Below, piece after piece: positions 18,599 to 28,774 of a stretch of DNA of 64,000 bases. The notes below the pieces were generated by a model, which saw nothing but the letters and a program-made list of their open reading frames with translations, ran no database searches and was not told the DNA's origin. The stretch is from NCBI RefSeq assembly GCF_009299835.1, contig NZ_VKCZ01000004.1, positions 62,001 through 126,000 of the forward strand, written 5' to 3'. How positions within the stretch are numbered: the first letter of the stretch is position 1; each line of letters starts with the position of its first letter. A program made the position numbers and the translations under genes. Source of the DNA: Microlunatus speluncae. Its GTDB lineage: Bacteria; Actinomycetota; Actinomycetes; Propionibacteriales; Propionibacteriaceae.

Positions 18599-20749
18599 AT
18601 GTCTTCAGAGTCGAGGCCAACGCTTCAGTCAGCATCGATCGATCGACGGCGTTTCCTGGCCGTCACCGCGGGGGCCACGGGCGCCGCGCTGGTGACCGGC
18701 ACCGGCACCGGGATCGCCCAGGCCGCCACCGGCGGGATCACCGTCCGGCTGGGCCCGGCTGATCAGGGTCCGGGGATGAAGCTGGTCGGGTTCAACACCG
18801 GTCACTTCATGCCGGGCGGCAACACCGCGGCGTGGTTGGAGTATTCCAACGTCAACGCGGTCCGCTTCTTCGCCAGCTTGTCCATCTGGTGTCCCGACGC
18901 GGCCTTCGACGACGGCGCGGGCGTCGAGACGATCGACGATTTCGACGCCCGGGTGGAGCAACTCCGCCGCGACTCGCGGGAGTTCATCGACTGGGCGGCG
19001 TTGCGGGAGCTGTGGTCCACCCACATCTACGAGACGACCAATCACTACAACCTGGACTACGAGCTGACCCAGTTGCACCGGCTGGGCATCACGCCGATCA
19101 TGCAGGCCGCCGAGTTGGCCTGGAACTCGCCCTGGTCCGGCCTGTGGCTGATGTGGCAGAAGCACTACGCGTTCACCTATCACGTGGCGAGCCGGTGGGG
19201 AGTCGAGCGGTTCAACTTCAACAACGAGCCGGACCACCCCAATTCCGATCATGACTTCGTCGACCAGCAGATCTACATCCGCGGCCTGCAGATCGCCTCC
19301 GACGCGATTCGGGCGGCGATCGCGGACGTCAACCGGGAGCATCGGACGAGGTTGCGGGCGATCGTGCAGGCGCCGGTGATCACCCACGCGTCACAGACCA
19401 GTGGCCCCTTCCACATGGACGCCGACCCCGACGCCGATCCGCGCGACGACGAGCACGGCTGGGGTGAGATCAGCCTGCGCAACCTGCGCACCGACTACCA
19501 CGGCCGCGAAGTCGATCATGATCTGTTCGATGTGTTCGACACCCACCTGTACAACAAGACCGCGGAGACGTATACGTACGAGCTCGCCATGATGGACGAG
19601 AAGATGCGGAGCTACACACCGACCGGCGTCGCCTTGCCGGTCGTCTATTCGGAGTTCAACCGGCGCAACACCGGCGCCTTCGAGACCAGCGGTGACGACC
19701 TGAACACGCCGTTGGTGTTCTCCGAGCTGGCCGAGATCTGGGGTGCCGCGCTGACCGGCGGTGCCGAGGGGATGATCTGCTTCAAGTTCGACAACACGGT
19801 GCGGGCCAACGGAATCCCTTACGGGACTGGGCACTACTACGTCGAGAACGCGGGCGACTACAACATCCGCGGGGTGAAGAAGGCGGCCGAATCCAACCGG
19901 ATGTTCGCCGGCCGCTTCGCCGCCGCCGCCGGCCGCAGCGTGGTCGGCACCACGGTGTCGTCCGACGGCCCGGCCGTCCGGCCCAACGTGATCGTCGCCG
20001 CTCGTGACGCCGGGATCCGCCGCACCTCGATCTGGCTGCCGCACCACTCGGCCGAGGCGGCCCACCCGGTCACCCTCGACCTGTCCGCCGGTCGGGTCCG
20101 GCCGAAGGGTGCCGCGATCTTCGTCCAGGAGGTCAGCGCGACCCACAGCGGGGACGTGATCATGCTGGGATCCCTGCCGGACAACGGGAAGCTGACGGTC
20201 GACCAGCCGGCGGGTTGCGTCTGGATGATCACCGTGCTCGAGGCCGGCCGGTCCCCGGACGTACGGCGAGCGCGGCGGGCCTTCGGGGTCAGTCCGAGCG
20301 GTCCGTCGCCGTCGGTCGTCGTCGGCCGGGCCGGGGCGGACGTGGATCCGGCGGTCGGCTATCTGTCCTTCGAGACGTCGCACTCCCGGCCCCGGGCCGC
20401 CCTGCTCGAGCTCGACGGGGCCGCGACCGATGGGGCTCCGCTGACCTTCACCGTCTACGCGCTGATCAAGACCGACTGGGATGACGACGTGACCTGGGAC
20501 TCCGCGCCGTACCTTGATCAGGAGCACGTCCGGGCCGACTCCGTCGGCACCGTGGCCTTTCCGGCGGGCCAGCTGACTGCCGCCGCCGAGGCCGGCACCG
20601 TACGCCTCGACGTGACTTCGGTGCTGGCGAAGGCGCGGAACGGACGGATCGGGTTCCTGCTGATCCGCGAGCGGGCCCACGACGAGGACACCGCCGACAA
20701 CGGCCGCCGAGCCGAGTTCACGGCCGCGCGACTGCGGACCTGGGCCTGA
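18599..20749 (+). CDS. Tat-exported clan GH-A-like glycoside hydrolase with C-terminal DNRLRE-type module
   Basis: A 716-residue exported protein. A twin-arginine signal (IDRRRFLAVTAGATG) precedes an alanine-rich cleavage region. The body is a TIM-barrel-like glycosidase: FNFNNEPDHPN offers the acid/base Glu of clan GH-A (NEP), and VVYSEFNRRN near residue 352 is a plausible nucleophile. The last 140 residues (VGYLSFETS, YALIKTDWDDDVTWDSAPYL, LDVTSVLAKARNGRIGFLLI) resemble the DNRLRE/CBM96 domain that binds polysaccharides. GH39- or GH86-like polysaccharidase is the closest guess. The start at 18599 places the twin arginines near residue 17; the frame is open 36 bp further upstream. Confidence 0.75.
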   Translation: MSSESRPTLQSASIDRRRFLAVTAGATGAALVTGTGTGIAQAATGGITVRLGPADQGPGMKLVGFNTGHFMPGGNTAAWLEYSNVNAVRFFASLSIWCPDAAFDDGAGVETIDDFDARVEQLRRDSREFIDWAALRELWSTHIYETTNHYNLDYELTQLHRLGITPIMQAAELAWNSPWSGLWLMWQKHYAFTYHVASRWGVERFNFNNEPDHPNSDHDFVDQQIYIRGLQIASDAIRAAIADVNREHRTRLRAIVQAPVITHASQTSGPFHMDADPDADPRDDEHGWGEISLRNLRTDYHGREVDHDLFDVFDTHLYNKTAETYTYELAMMDEKMRSYTPTGVALPVVYSEFNRRNTGAFETSGDDLNTPLVFSELAEIWGAALTGGAEGMICFKFDNTVRANGIPYGTGHYYVENAGDYNIRGVKKAAESNRMFAGRFAAAAGRSVVGTTVSSDGPAVRPNVIVAARDAGIRRTSIWLPHHSAEAAHPVTLDLSAGRVRPKGAAIFVQEVSATHSGDVIMLGSLPDNGKLTVDQPAGCVWMITVLEAGRSPDVRRARRAFGVSPSGPSPSVVVGRAGADVDPAVGYLSFETSHSRPRAALLELDGAATDGAPLTFTVYALIKTDWDDDVTWDSAPYLDQEHVRADSVGTVAFPAGQLTAAAEAGTVRLDVTSVLAKARNGRIGFLLIRERAHDEDTADNGRRAEFTAARLRTWA

Positions 20750-20770
20750 CCCGACCTAAGCTGCCCGGAC

Positions 20771-21109
20771 ATGAGTGAGTTTCCGCTGTATCGATCACCC
20801 GGTTCGGCCGAGTCCGGCGACAGGCTGTGGTACGTCCTGGTCGAGTGTCCCAGCCGGTCGCCCGCGAGCCCGGCGGCGCGGGTCCGGTTCGGCGTCGACG
20901 AAGCGTTCGGTGACTTCGAGGCGGCACTCGCCGCCGCGGAACGTTGTGCGTTCACCTGCTGGCCGGGGGACACCCCGGGAGACAATGGCCGCCAGGTGTT
21001 CCGGACCGGAGACCGGGACTTCACGACGATCATCGACTGCGGCTGGACGAGTCACCACTTCGTCACCCGGGTGGCTCAGCACGTCGGGGACGTGACGACC
21101 GCGGGATAG
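20771..21109 (+). CDS. Small conserved hypothetical protein, tandem paralogue 1
   Basis: A 112-residue soluble protein, unrecognised. It shares the plan of the next gene: start MSxFPxYxxxG, then LVLVEY-like (YVLVEC), an alanine-rich helix (FEAALAAAERCAF), and the closing block FRTGDRDFTTIIDCGWTSHHFVTRVAQ. TAAGCT, eight bases, then ATG indicates its own leaderless promoter. There is no signal peptide. It sits between two exported carbohydrate-active proteins, but nothing shows a functional link. Confidence 0.8.
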   Translation: MSEFPLYRSPGSAESGDRLWYVLVECPSRSPASPAARVRFGVDEAFGDFEAALAAAERCAFTCWPGDTPGDNGRQVFRTGDRDFTTIIDCGWTSHHFVTRVAQHVGDVTTAG

Positions 21110-21166
21110 GCCCGATCGAAGACGGCCGAGCCGAGGCTGGCCCCGGGACCGCTACGCTCTCGACCC

Positions 21167-21505
21167 GTGAGCGACTTCCCTGTCTATCAGCCGTCCGGCG
21201 GTTCCGGCGACGTGCAGAGCGCTGCCGGATCCTCGAGCTGGCTGGTCCTGGTCGAATATTCCAACGGCGGCCAGGCCAAGCCGCCGACATTGATCGAGCA
21301 GGTCGGCGACGCCCACGCCGACGTGGAGAGCGCGATCGCGGCGGCCCGGCAGGCCGCGTCCGACTTCGAGCCACCGGATCCGTTCTCGCCGCAGGGGCGG
21401 CGAATGTTCCGCACCGGCGACCGGGAGTTCCTCACCATCATCGATGGCGCGATGTCGACCTTCCACTTCATCACCCGCGTCGCCGAGGAGCTCGGCAGCT
21501 CCTGA
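21167..21505 (+). CDS. Small conserved hypothetical protein, tandem paralogue 2
   Basis: Also exactly 112 residues and clearly paralogous to its upstream neighbour: MSDFPVYQPSGGS, WLVLVEYSNGG, a helix VESAIAAARQAASDF, and FRTGDREFLTIIDGAMSTFHFITRVAEEL. The shared motif is FRTGDR-(D/E)-F-x-TIID. TACGCT, eight bases and GTG mirror the promoter spacing of paralogue 1, so the duplication probably included the promoter. Function is unknown. Confidence 0.8.
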   Translation: MSDFPVYQPSGGSGDVQSAAGSSSWLVLVEYSNGGQAKPPTLIEQVGDAHADVESAIAAARQAASDFEPPDPFSPQGRRMFRTGDREFLTIIDGAMSTFHFITRVAEELGSS

Positions 21506-21603
21506 TCATCCATCGCCGTCCTTGACATGGAACGGTGCCGCGACCACGATCTTGTGGACGTGGCACAACGTTTCGTGTCATGCAGCCGGCGAGGGGACTG
21601 GTC

Positions 21604-23622
21604 ATGATCAGCAAGACGGATCCGCGCAAGTCGGCGCTGAGCTTGTCGAAGTGCCTCGGCCTGGTCACCCTGCTGGTGCTCACCGGCTTGACCGCGGCCC
21701 AGGCCCAGACGCTGCCGCAGCGGGTGGTCGGCGGGCCGGCTCCCCTGCTGGCCAACTCCGGCTTCGACGCGGGTAACGGCGCCGGCCAGCCGATCGGTTG
21801 GGCGGTGACCGGTGCGGCGGGCAGCGCCACGGTGATCAACCGGGTGGCCGACCGGACCGCGGGGCTGGCCTCGCTCCAGGTGACCGATGCCGCCGGGACC
21901 TCGGTCGCCGTGCGGTCGGAGAAGATCGTGGCGACCCCGGGCCGGGACTACGAACTGACCGCCAAGGTGCGGACCGGGAGTGGCACGCCGGCCGCCCTCT
22001 ACCTCGAGTTCTGGGACTTCAACGGCGCTCGGGTCGGGGTCGTGCAGACCCAGCCCGAAGCCTCGACCGCCTGGCAGACGATCACCTTGACGGCGAAGTC
22101 GCCGGCGGCCGCGGCGCACGTGACCGCGCTGATCTACGGCACCCAGGCCGCGGCCGGCGTCTCGTTCTGGGACGAGACCGAGTTGATCATGGAGCCGGCC
22201 GGCTACGACCCGGCCGTCGGCTCCGCCCGCGAGCTGTTCCTGGACGACTACCGGATCGAGTCGGCGCACGACGTCGGCCGGGTGGTGCATCCGGCGACCA
22301 CCAGCGCCGAGCCGGTGATCCGGGCCGACCGGCCGTGGGAGGACAGCGCCTACATCTACGGCTCGGTGATCAAGATCGGGAAGACGTACCGGATGTGGTA
22401 CACGTGCTACAACGATCAACCGCCCAACTACCACCTGTGTTACGCCGAGTCGAGCGACCTGGAGACCTGGACCAAGCCCCTGGGTCGCGGCTCGATCGGC
22501 TACGGCGACCTCCCGGCGTCGCAGACCAACATCGTCGCCGCCAACTCCGGCACGGTGGCCTACAACCCGGAAGCGCCGGCCGACCGCCGCTACGTGATGC
22601 TCACCTTCCGGTCCGGCACCGTGAACGACACCCTCGGCTACTACACCCGCTTCTCCGCCGACGGCTACACCTGGACCGAGGTGGAGGGCAAGCCGGTGCT
22701 GCTGGACGGCGATGTCTCCAACCTCAGTTGGGATCCGCAGACCAAGCGCTACGTCGCGACGATCAAGAAGCGGATGTTCACCGCCCGCACCCCGGGGACG
22801 TACGAGCGGTCGGCGTTCATCTCCACCAGCCCGGACGCGATCACCTGGACCGAGCCGACGCTCGCGGTCAGCGGCGACTACGCCGACGACGGCAAGGCCG
22901 AGCAACTCGGCGGGCTGGAGAGCCAGGTCTACGGCATGCCGGTGATGCGCTACGAGAGCGGCTTCGTCGGATTCCCCTGGATGTTCGCGCTGACCGACTT
23001 CACCTCGGGCGAACACAAGGCGGCCGCCGACGGCCCGGTCGAGGTCCAGGTCGCCTCGTCCCGGGATCTGACCGAATGGCAGCGCCCGGTCCGCGAGCCG
23101 GTGATCAAGACCGGCCTGCCCGGCAGCTGGAACGACGGCGCGCACTACACCGCCTCCACGTTGCAGGTGAGCCAGGAGAAGATCAACCTGCTCTACGGCG
23201 CGTTCAACAACGAGCACGGCGGCGCCGACCCGAACGATCCCAATCGGGATCAGCACATCGGTCAGATCGGCAAGGCCAGCTGGCGTCGCGAGGGCTGGGT
23301 CTCGCTCACCAATGGGGCATCCGGCGGCGTCGGGGATCCGGGCCGGGTCACCACCAAGCCGATCGTGTTCGACGGCGACCGGCTGCACCTCAACGCCGTG
23401 GTCCGGCCGCGCGGCAGCATCACGGTCGAGGTGTTGGACGCCGACGGTGCCGTGATCGACGGCTTCGGCCGTGACGACGCCGTGCCGGTCCGCGGCGATC
23501 AGCTGGACGCCCGCCTCACCTGGCGCGACGGCAAGTCCTTGAAGGCGCTCGCCGGCCAGCCGATCAAGCTCCGGTTCAGCATCGAGAACGCCGACCTCTA
23601 CTCCTTCTGGATCACCTCCTGA
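21604..23622 (+). CDS. Secreted GH43/GH32-like beta-propeller protein with N-terminal carbohydrate-binding-like domain
   Basis: A 672-residue exported protein. The signal peptide region contains [23 protein letters not shown]. Residues about 40-200 form a jelly-roll resembling CBM4/9-type modules ([16 protein letters not shown] ... [10 protein letters not shown]). From [13 protein letters not shown] onward come repeating propeller-like blades ([53 protein letters not shown]), the layout of GH43/GH32-type enzymes. ATG 21604 has GAGGGG upstream; ATG 21580 is less likely. Codons for LSLSK lie in a dispersed repeat-like sequence. A weak palindromic element lies at 21564-21577. Confidence 0.75.
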   Translation: MISKTDPRKSALSLSKCLGLVTLLVLTGLTAAQAQTLPQRVVGGPAPLLANSGFDAGNGAGQPIGWAVTGAAGSATVINRVADRTAGLASLQVTDAAGTSVAVRSEKIVATPGRDYELTAKVRTGSGTPAALYLEFWDFNGARVGVVQTQPEASTAWQTITLTAKSPAAAAHVTALIYGTQAAAGVSFWDETELIMEPAGYDPAVGSARELFLDDYRIESAHDVGRVVHPATTSAEPVIRADRPWEDSAYIYGSVIKIGKTYRMWYTCYNDQPPNYHLCYAESSDLETWTKPLGRGSIGYGDLPASQTNIVAANSGTVAYNPEAPADRRYVMLTFRSGTVNDTLGYYTRFSADGYTWTEVEGKPVLLDGDVSNLSWDPQTKRYVATIKKRMFTARTPGTYERSAFISTSPDAITWTEPTLAVSGDYADDGKAEQLGGLESQVYGMPVMRYESGFVGFPWMFALTDFTSGEHKAAADGPVEVQVASSRDLTEWQRPVREPVIKTGLPGSWNDGAHYTASTLQVSQEKINLLYGAFNNEHGGADPNDPNRDQHIGQIGKASWRREGWVSLTNGASGGVGDPGRVTTKPIVFDGDRLHLNAVVRPRGSITVEVLDADGAVIDGFGRDDAVPVRGDQLDARLTWRDGKSLKALAGQPIKLRFSIENADLYSFWITS

Positions 23623-23647
23623 CGAGGGACCGATTACCCTTGGGCGG

Positions 23648-24439
23648 GTGAATCCACAGGCGCCGATCGGGATCTTCGACTCCGGGTTCGGCGGGCTGAC
23701 CGTGGCGCGGGCCGTGATCGACCAGCTGCCGTACGAGGACGTGCTCTATCTGGGCGACACGGCCCGGGCGCCGTACGGTGAGAAGCCGCTGGCCGAGGTC
23801 CGTGAGTACGCCCTGGAATGCCTTGATCATCTGGTCGAGCAGGACGTCAAGCTGCTGGTCATCGCCTGCAACTCGGCCAGCTCCGCGGTGCTCCGGGATG
23901 CCCGGGAGCGCTATCCGGTGCCGGTGGTCGAGGTGATCTTGCCCGCGGCGCGGCACGCCGTCGCGGCGACCGGCACCGGCCGGGTCGGAGTGATCTGCAC
24001 CGAGGCGACGGCGACCTCCCTGTCCTACGACGACGCCTTTGCCGCGGCACCCCAGATCGAGCTGCACACCGCCGCCTGCCCGCGGTTCGTCGAGTTCGTC
24101 GAGGCCGGGATCACCGGTGGGCCGGAGCTGCTGGCCTGCGCCGAGGACTACCTGAAACCCTTGCGGGCGGCCGATATCGACACTTTGATCTTGGGTTGCA
24201 CGCACTATCCGCTGCTGACCGGCGTGATCTCGTACGTGATCGGCGACGTCACCCTGGTGTCCAGCGCGGAGGAGTGCGCCAAGGAGGCGTACGCAGTGCT
24301 GACCCGGCGCGGTCTGGTGCACGAGACGCCGCGGGAGAGCCGGACCCGGTTCCTCACCACCGGCAGCCCGGACCAGTTCGCCCGGCTGGGCACGAGGTTG
24401 ATGCCGGGCATGATCGACAACGTGGAACAGTTCAGTTGA
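23648..24439 (+). CDS. murI: Glutamate racemase
   Basis: A 263-residue cofactor-independent racemase supplying D-glutamate for peptidoglycan. Both catalytic cysteines are present: ACNSAS near residue 76 and GCTHYPLL near residue 185. [12 protein letters not shown] marks the N-terminus. TACCCT, seven bases, then GTG supports a leaderless start. It lies 19 bp before the metallo-beta-lactamase-fold gene, as in mycobacteria. Accessory genes separate it from cysM here. Confidence 0.96.
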   Translation: MNPQAPIGIFDSGFGGLTVARAVIDQLPYEDVLYLGDTARAPYGEKPLAEVREYALECLDHLVEQDVKLLVIACNSASSAVLRDARERYPVPVVEVILPAARHAVAATGTGRVGVICTEATATSLSYDDAFAAAPQIELHTAACPRFVEFVEAGITGGPELLACAEDYLKPLRAADIDTLILGCTHYPLLTGVISYVIGDVTLVSSAEECAKEAYAVLTRRGLVHETPRESRTRFLTTGSPDQFARLGTRLMPGMIDNVEQFS

Positions 24440-24458
24440 TCTTGATGGGGAGCTGATC

Positions 24459-25253
24459 ATGAAGTTGACCATCGTCGGTTGCAGCGGATCCGGCTCGGGT
24501 CCGGACTCGCCGGCATCCAGCTATCTGGTCCAGGCCGATCACCAGGGCCGGACGTTCTCGCTGCTGCTCGATCTCGGCCCGGGATCGTTCGGGGGCCTGT
24601 TCCGCTACCTCGACCCGGCCGACCTCGACGCGGTGCTGTTCAGCCATCTGCATCCCGACCACTGCCTCGACCTGTGCGCGCTCTACGTCGGCGCCAGCTA
24701 TTCGGCGACCGCGCCGTGGCGGCCGGCGACCGTCTTCGGGCCGGCCGGCACCGCCGAGCGGATGGTCCGCGCCTACGACGTCGCCGCGCCGCCCGGCGTC
24801 GAGCCGGCCGAGCCGGCGCGGGGCATCGCCGACTTCTTCGACTACCGGACCTGGCAACCGAGCCAGCCGATCGGGCCGTTCGAGGTCACGGTCACCCGGG
24901 TGGCGCATCCGGTCGAGGCCTACGCGATCCGGCTGACCGAGCGGACCGAGACCGAGCCGTCCCTGGTCTTCTCCGGCGACACCGGTCCGTCGGAGTCGCT
25001 GACCGAGCTGGCCCGCGGCGCCGATCTGTTGTTGATCGAGTCGTCCTTTCTCGACGTGCCCGGCAACCCGGCCGGCCTGCACCTGTCCGGCCGGGAGGCC
25101 GCCGAGACCGGCGCCGCGGCCGGCGTGGGCGCGATCGTGCTCACCCACATCCCGCCGTGGCACGACCCGGAGCGGGTGCTGGCCGAGGCCACCCCGCACT
25201 TCGCGGGCTCGATCGAACTGGCCCGGTCCGGGGCTTGCTGGACCATCGACTAG
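24459..25253 (+). CDS. Metallo-beta-lactamase-fold phosphodiesterase (Rv1339-like)
   Basis: A 264-residue MBL-fold enzyme with HLHPDHCLD as the HxHxDH metal motif and later ligands in FSGDTGPSE and LTHIPPWHD. It corresponds by position (murI - this gene - rph) and length to M. tuberculosis Rv1339, an atypical cyclic-nucleotide phosphodiesterase. ATG follows a GGGGAGCTGATC leader. It may degrade cAMP, or act as an RNase Z-like nuclease; the cAMP role is inference from homology. Confidence 0.88.
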   Translation: MKLTIVGCSGSGSGPDSPASSYLVQADHQGRTFSLLLDLGPGSFGGLFRYLDPADLDAVLFSHLHPDHCLDLCALYVGASYSATAPWRPATVFGPAGTAERMVRAYDVAAPPGVEPAEPARGIADFFDYRTWQPSQPIGPFEVTVTRVAHPVEAYAIRLTERTETEPSLVFSGDTGPSESLTELARGADLLLIESSFLDVPGNPAGLHLSGREAAETGAAAGVGAIVLTHIPPWHDPERVLAEATPHFAGSIELARSGACWTID

Positions 25254-25263
25254 GAACTCTGAT

Positions 25264-25926
25264 TCAGAGGCAGGAGTCCGGCGCCGCGGCCAGTTCCTCG
25301 ATGCCGGCGACCTGCCATTGGTTCTCGGCCTTGTCCAGATACATCAAGACTCGGTGGACGTTGAGCCGCAAGAGCGTCCGCCGTCCGTCGCCGCTGACAA
25401 AGGTCACCTTCGTCCGATCGACACAGGCATTCACATAGGTGTTGGGTACATCGTCGTCGAGTCGGATCTGTGGATTCCCCCAGACGTTCGTGATCACCGT
25501 CGCACCCTCCCAACGATCACCGTTTGTCTTGACTGCGCGCGCCTCCTCCTGGTCGGACCAGAGCGTGGTGCTGTCGGGATGGAGGTACTTGGCGACATAG
25601 TCGGGGAGCTTGTTCGCGCCGCCGGACTGGTACAACCGGTCGAGGGCCTGCAGGTACTCGGTGTAGGCCTGCGCCGCCGCAGCGGCGGCACGATCCTCAG
25701 CCGACTCCGGGGCCGAGGGCGTCGGGCTCGGCGACTCCGACGGCGCTGGGCTCGGCGACTGGGCCATCACCGGTGACGAGGGCGGCGGTGACTGGGGTGG
25801 CGGTGTCGGCGTGGCGGTGCAGCCGAGCGTGAGAGCGAGTAGCAGACCGGCCCAAACGGAGGCCCGGATAGGGCTGCGCAACGGGGGAACCGGGCGTCGG
25901 CGCGTGGCCCGCAGCGTGATCGGCAC
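25264..25926 (-). CDS. Putative lipoprotein, NTF2-like
   Basis: A 220-residue protein. A basic N-terminus and a hydrophobic stretch end in the lipobox LTLGC (Cys near residue 36), followed by a Pro/Ser-rich tether (TPPPQSPPPSSP). The domain after it (AAAAQAYTEYLQALDRLYQSGG, then TYVNACVDRTKVTFVSGDGRR, LMYLDKAENQWQVAGIEE) is typical of NTF2-like lipoproteins of Actinobacteria. It starts with GTG. It is encoded opposite to the murI-rph genes and interrupts their order. No function can be assigned. Confidence 0.82.
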   Translation of the reverse strand: MPITLRATRRRPVPPLRSPIRASVWAGLLLALTLGCTATPTPPPQSPPPSSPVMAQSPSPAPSESPSPTPSAPESAEDRAAAAAAQAYTEYLQALDRLYQSGGANKLPDYVAKYLHPDSTTLWSDQEEARAVKTNGDRWEGATVITNVWGNPQIRLDDDVPNTYVNACVDRTKVTFVSGDGRRTLLRLNVHRVLMYLDKAENQWQVAGIEELAAAPDSCL

Positions 25927-26014
25927 CTGCTCACTATGACATCCGGGCGCCGCGAGGGACCGGATTCGAGGTTCGAGTCACCGGCCCCGAACGCGGCCAC
26001 TAGGGTTGTCTGCC

Positions 26015-26740
26015 GTGACGACAAGAGCCGACGGACGAGCCCGGGACAAACTGCGGAACGTGAAGTTCACGCGCAACTGGCTTGATCATGCCGAGGGATC
26101 AGTGCTGGTCGAGTTCGGCGACACCAAGGTGCTGGTCGCCGCCAGCGTGACCGAAGGGGTGCCGCGGTGGCGGAAGGGCTCCGGGCTCGGCTGGGTGACC
26201 AGCGAGTACGCGATGCTGCCGCGCTCGACCCACACCCGATCGGACCGCGAATCGATCCGCGGCCGGGTCGGCGGCCGGACCCACGAGATCAGCCGGCTGA
26301 TCGGCCGCAGCCTGCGCGCGGTGATCGACTACCAGGCGCTGGGCGAGAACACGATCGTGCTCGACTGCGACGTGCTGCAGGCCGACGGCGGCACCCGGAC
26401 CGCGTCGATCACCGGCGCCTACGTGGCGCTGGCCGACGCGGTCGACTGGCTGCGGCATCGCAACCTGCTGAACGGTGACCCGCTGTCCGGTTCGGTCGCC
26501 GCCGTGTCGGTGGGCGTGGTGGGCGGCGAGGCGCTGCTCGACCTCTGTTACACCGAGGACGCCGCGGCCGAGGTCGACATGAACGTCGTGATGAGCGGGA
26601 CCGGCGAGTTCATCGAGGTGCAGGGCACCGCCGAGGGGGCGCCGTTCGACCGGACCACGCTGGACGACCTGCTGGAGTTGGGCGCGGCCGGCTGCGAGAC
26701 GCTGACCGCCCTGCAGGAGAAGGCGCTCTCCGGGCGGTGA
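26015..26740 (+). CDS. rph: Ribonuclease PH
   Basis: A 241-residue 3'-5' phosphorolytic exoribonuclease that trims tRNA 3' ends. Typical segments are [46 protein letters not shown] and [25 protein letters not shown], eight bases, then GTG marks a leaderless start; an in-frame TTG nine bases upstream is less likely. Its end overlaps the start of rdgB. Confidence 0.96.
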   Translation: MTTRADGRARDKLRNVKFTRNWLDHAEGSVLVEFGDTKVLVAASVTEGVPRWRKGSGLGWVTSEYAMLPRSTHTRSDRESIRGRVGGRTHEISRLIGRSLRAVIDYQALGENTIVLDCDVLQADGGTRTASITGAYVALADAVDWLRHRNLLNGDPLSGSVAAVSVGVVGGEALLDLCYTEDAAAEVDMNVVMSGTGEFIEVQGTAEGAPFDRTTLDDLLELGAAGCETLTALQEKALSGR

Positions 26741-27378
26741 TCATGGACTCCGTGGTGCTGGCGACCGGGAACGCCAAGAAGCTGACCGAGCTGCGCCGGC
26801 TGGTCGAGGCGGCCGGGCTGCGGCTCACCGTGCTCGGCCTCGGTGAGGTCGCGGACTACCCGGCGCCGGTGGAGACCGAACCGACCTTCGAGGGCAACGC
26901 GTTGATCAAGGCCCGGGCCTGCGTCGCGGCGACCGGATTGCCGAGCCTGGCCGACGACTCCGGGCTGGCTGTCGACGTGCTGAACGGGATGCCCGGGGTC
27001 CGGTCGGCCCGCTGGGCCGGGCCCGACGCGGCCGACGAAGACAACAACGCGTTGCTGCTGCGCCAGCTGGACGACGTTCCGGACGGCCGGCGCGGTGCGC
27101 GGTTCGTCTGCGCCATGGCGCTGGTGCTGCCGAGCAGCGCCGAGCGGCCGAACGGCGCCGAGCACGTCCGTACCGGGGTGATGACCGGGCAACTGCTGCA
27201 CGCCCCGGTGGGCGAACGCGGCTTCGGCTACGATCCGCTCTTCGTCACCGACGGGCAGCAGCTCAGCAACGCCGAACTGACCGGCGAGGCCAAGGACGCG
27301 ATCAGCCACCGCGGTCAGGCGGTCCGGGCGATCATCGACGTCCTGTCCGCCGAGCTGGCACGAAAGGCCGGGGGATGA
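26737..27378 (+). CDS. rdgB: Non-canonical purine NTP pyrophosphatase (RdgB/HAM1)
   Basis: A 211-213-residue enzyme that hydrolyses dITP and XTP to monophosphates, keeping deaminated purines out of DNA. Signatures: [12 protein letters not shown] at the N-terminus, [24 protein letters not shown] and GFGYDPLF. Either GTG 26737 (overlapping the rph stop) or ATG 26743 may start it. Its stop overlaps the thyA start by 4 bp, so rph-rdgB-thyA is a tightly coupled set. Confidence 0.95.
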   Translation: MIMDSVVLATGNAKKLTELRRLVEAAGLRLTVLGLGEVADYPAPVETEPTFEGNALIKARACVAATGLPSLADDSGLAVDVLNGMPGVRSARWAGPDAADEDNNALLLRQLDDVPDGRRGARFVCAMALVLPSSAERPNGAEHVRTGVMTGQLLHAPVGERGFGYDPLFVTDGQQLSNAELTGEAKDAISHRGQAVRAIIDVLSAELARKAGG

Positions 27379-28169
27379 GGACCTATCTCGATCTTCTTGA
27401 TCATGTGCTGACCACCGGCGTCCGCAAGGCGGACCGGACCGGCACCGGCACGCTGAGCACCTTCGGTTACCAGCTGCGGTTCGACCTGGCCCAGGGCTTC
27501 CCGCTGCTGACGACGAAGAAGCTGCACGTGAAGTCGATCTTCGCCGAGCTGCTCTGGTTCGTCTCCGGCTCCACCAACGTCGGCCCGCTACAGGAGCAGG
27601 GCGTGTCGATCTGGGACGAGTGGGCCGACGCGGACGGCGAGCTCGGCCCGGTCTACGGCTACCAGTGGCGGTCCTGGCCGGCGCCCGACGGGCGGCAGCT
27701 CGATCAGCTGGCCGCGGTGATCGAATCGATCAAGGTCAATCCCGACTCCCGGCGGCATCTGGTCAGCGCCTGGAACGTGGCCGATCTCGATCGCATGGCG
27801 TTGCCGCCGTGCCACACCCTGTTTCAGTTCTACGTCGCCGAAGGCCGGCTGTCCTGCCAGCTCTATCAACGCTCGGCCGACATCTTCCTCGGGGTGCCGT
27901 TCAACATCGCCTCGTACGCGTTGCTGACCCGACTGGTCGCCCAGGTCTGCGGACTCCAGCCGGGCGAACTCGTGCACACCCTCGGCGATGCGCACCTCTA
28001 TCTCAACCACGTCGAGCAGGCCAAGAAGCAATTGACCCGGGAGCCGCGGCCGTTGCCGCGACTGATCATCAATCCCGAGATCAGCGACATCGACAAGTTC
28101 ACACTCGATGATCTTCGGATCGAGGGCTACGACCCGCACCCGGGCATCAAGGCCCCGATCGCGGTCTGA
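27375..28169 (+). CDS. thyA: Thymidylate synthase
   Basis: A 264-residue enzyme of exactly the E. coli length, methylating dUMP with methylenetetrahydrofolate. The nucleophile is Cys146 in [11 protein letters not shown]. Other invariant parts are [36 protein letters not shown] and HLYLNH. ATGA overlap with rdgB and a 2-bp gap to folA show an operon in which folA recycles the dihydrofolate produced here. Confidence 0.97.
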   Translation: MRTYLDLLDHVLTTGVRKADRTGTGTLSTFGYQLRFDLAQGFPLLTTKKLHVKSIFAELLWFVSGSTNVGPLQEQGVSIWDEWADADGELGPVYGYQWRSWPAPDGRQLDQLAAVIESIKVNPDSRRHLVSAWNVADLDRMALPPCHTLFQFYVAEGRLSCQLYQRSADIFLGVPFNIASYALLTRLVAQVCGLQPGELVHTLGDAHLYLNHVEQAKKQLTREPRPLPRLIINPEISDIDKFTLDDLRIEGYDPHPGIKAPIAV

Positions 28170-28171
28170 TC

Positions 28172-28741
28172 ATGACGGAGGAATCGGCGTCCCGGCCGCC
28201 GGCGGGATCGATCGTCGCGATCGCCGCGTTCGCCCGCAACCGAGTGATCGGCAACGGCCCGGACATCCCGTGGCGCATTTCGGCGGACTGGAAGCGATTC
28301 CGCCGAGTCACCGACGGGCACGTGTTGATCATGGGCCGGAAGACATACGCGTCGATCGGCCGACCCCTGCCCGGCCGGCACACGATCGTGATCACCCGGG
28401 ACGCCGGCTGGCAGGCGGACGGCGTGATCACGACCGGCGGCGTGTCCGAGGCGATTGCACTGGCCCGGACCCAACACCCCGAATCGATCATCTTCATCGC
28501 CGGCGGCGGCGAGATCTATCGGGCCGCCTGGGACAGCCTGGAATTCCTCGATGTGACCGAGGTCGACGCCGAACCGGCCGGCGATATCACCTTTCCGCCG
28601 ATCGACTCCGCCGAATGGCGGGAGTTGTCCCGCGAACGGCAGGATGGATTCGCCTGGGTTTTCTACGAGCGCGTGCCCGAAAGGGATCCAATTCTGCGTG
28701 TCGGGCCCGGAATCGGCGATCAGGACGGACAATCTCCTTAG
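28172..28741 (+). CDS. folA: Dihydrofolate reductase
   Basis: A 189-residue reductase regenerating tetrahydrofolate after thymidylate synthesis. Visible motifs: IAAFARNRVIGNGPDIPWRI, VLIMGRKTYASIGRPLPGR, and the glycine-rich NADPH segment IFIAGGGEIYRAAW. The catalytic acid is the Asp of PDIPW. The roughly 20-residue tail after FYERV is longer than usual and has no recognisable feature. It follows thyA by 2 bp. Confidence 0.96.
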   Translation: MTEESASRPPAGSIVAIAAFARNRVIGNGPDIPWRISADWKRFRRVTDGHVLIMGRKTYASIGRPLPGRHTIVITRDAGWQADGVITTGGVSEAIALARTQHPESIIFIAGGGEIYRAAWDSLEFLDVTEVDAEPAGDITFPPIDSAEWRELSRERQDGFAWVFYERVPERDPILRVGPGIGDQDGQSP

Positions 28742-28774
28742 ATATCGGGGACGTTGCCTACTGAGGAGATCACG

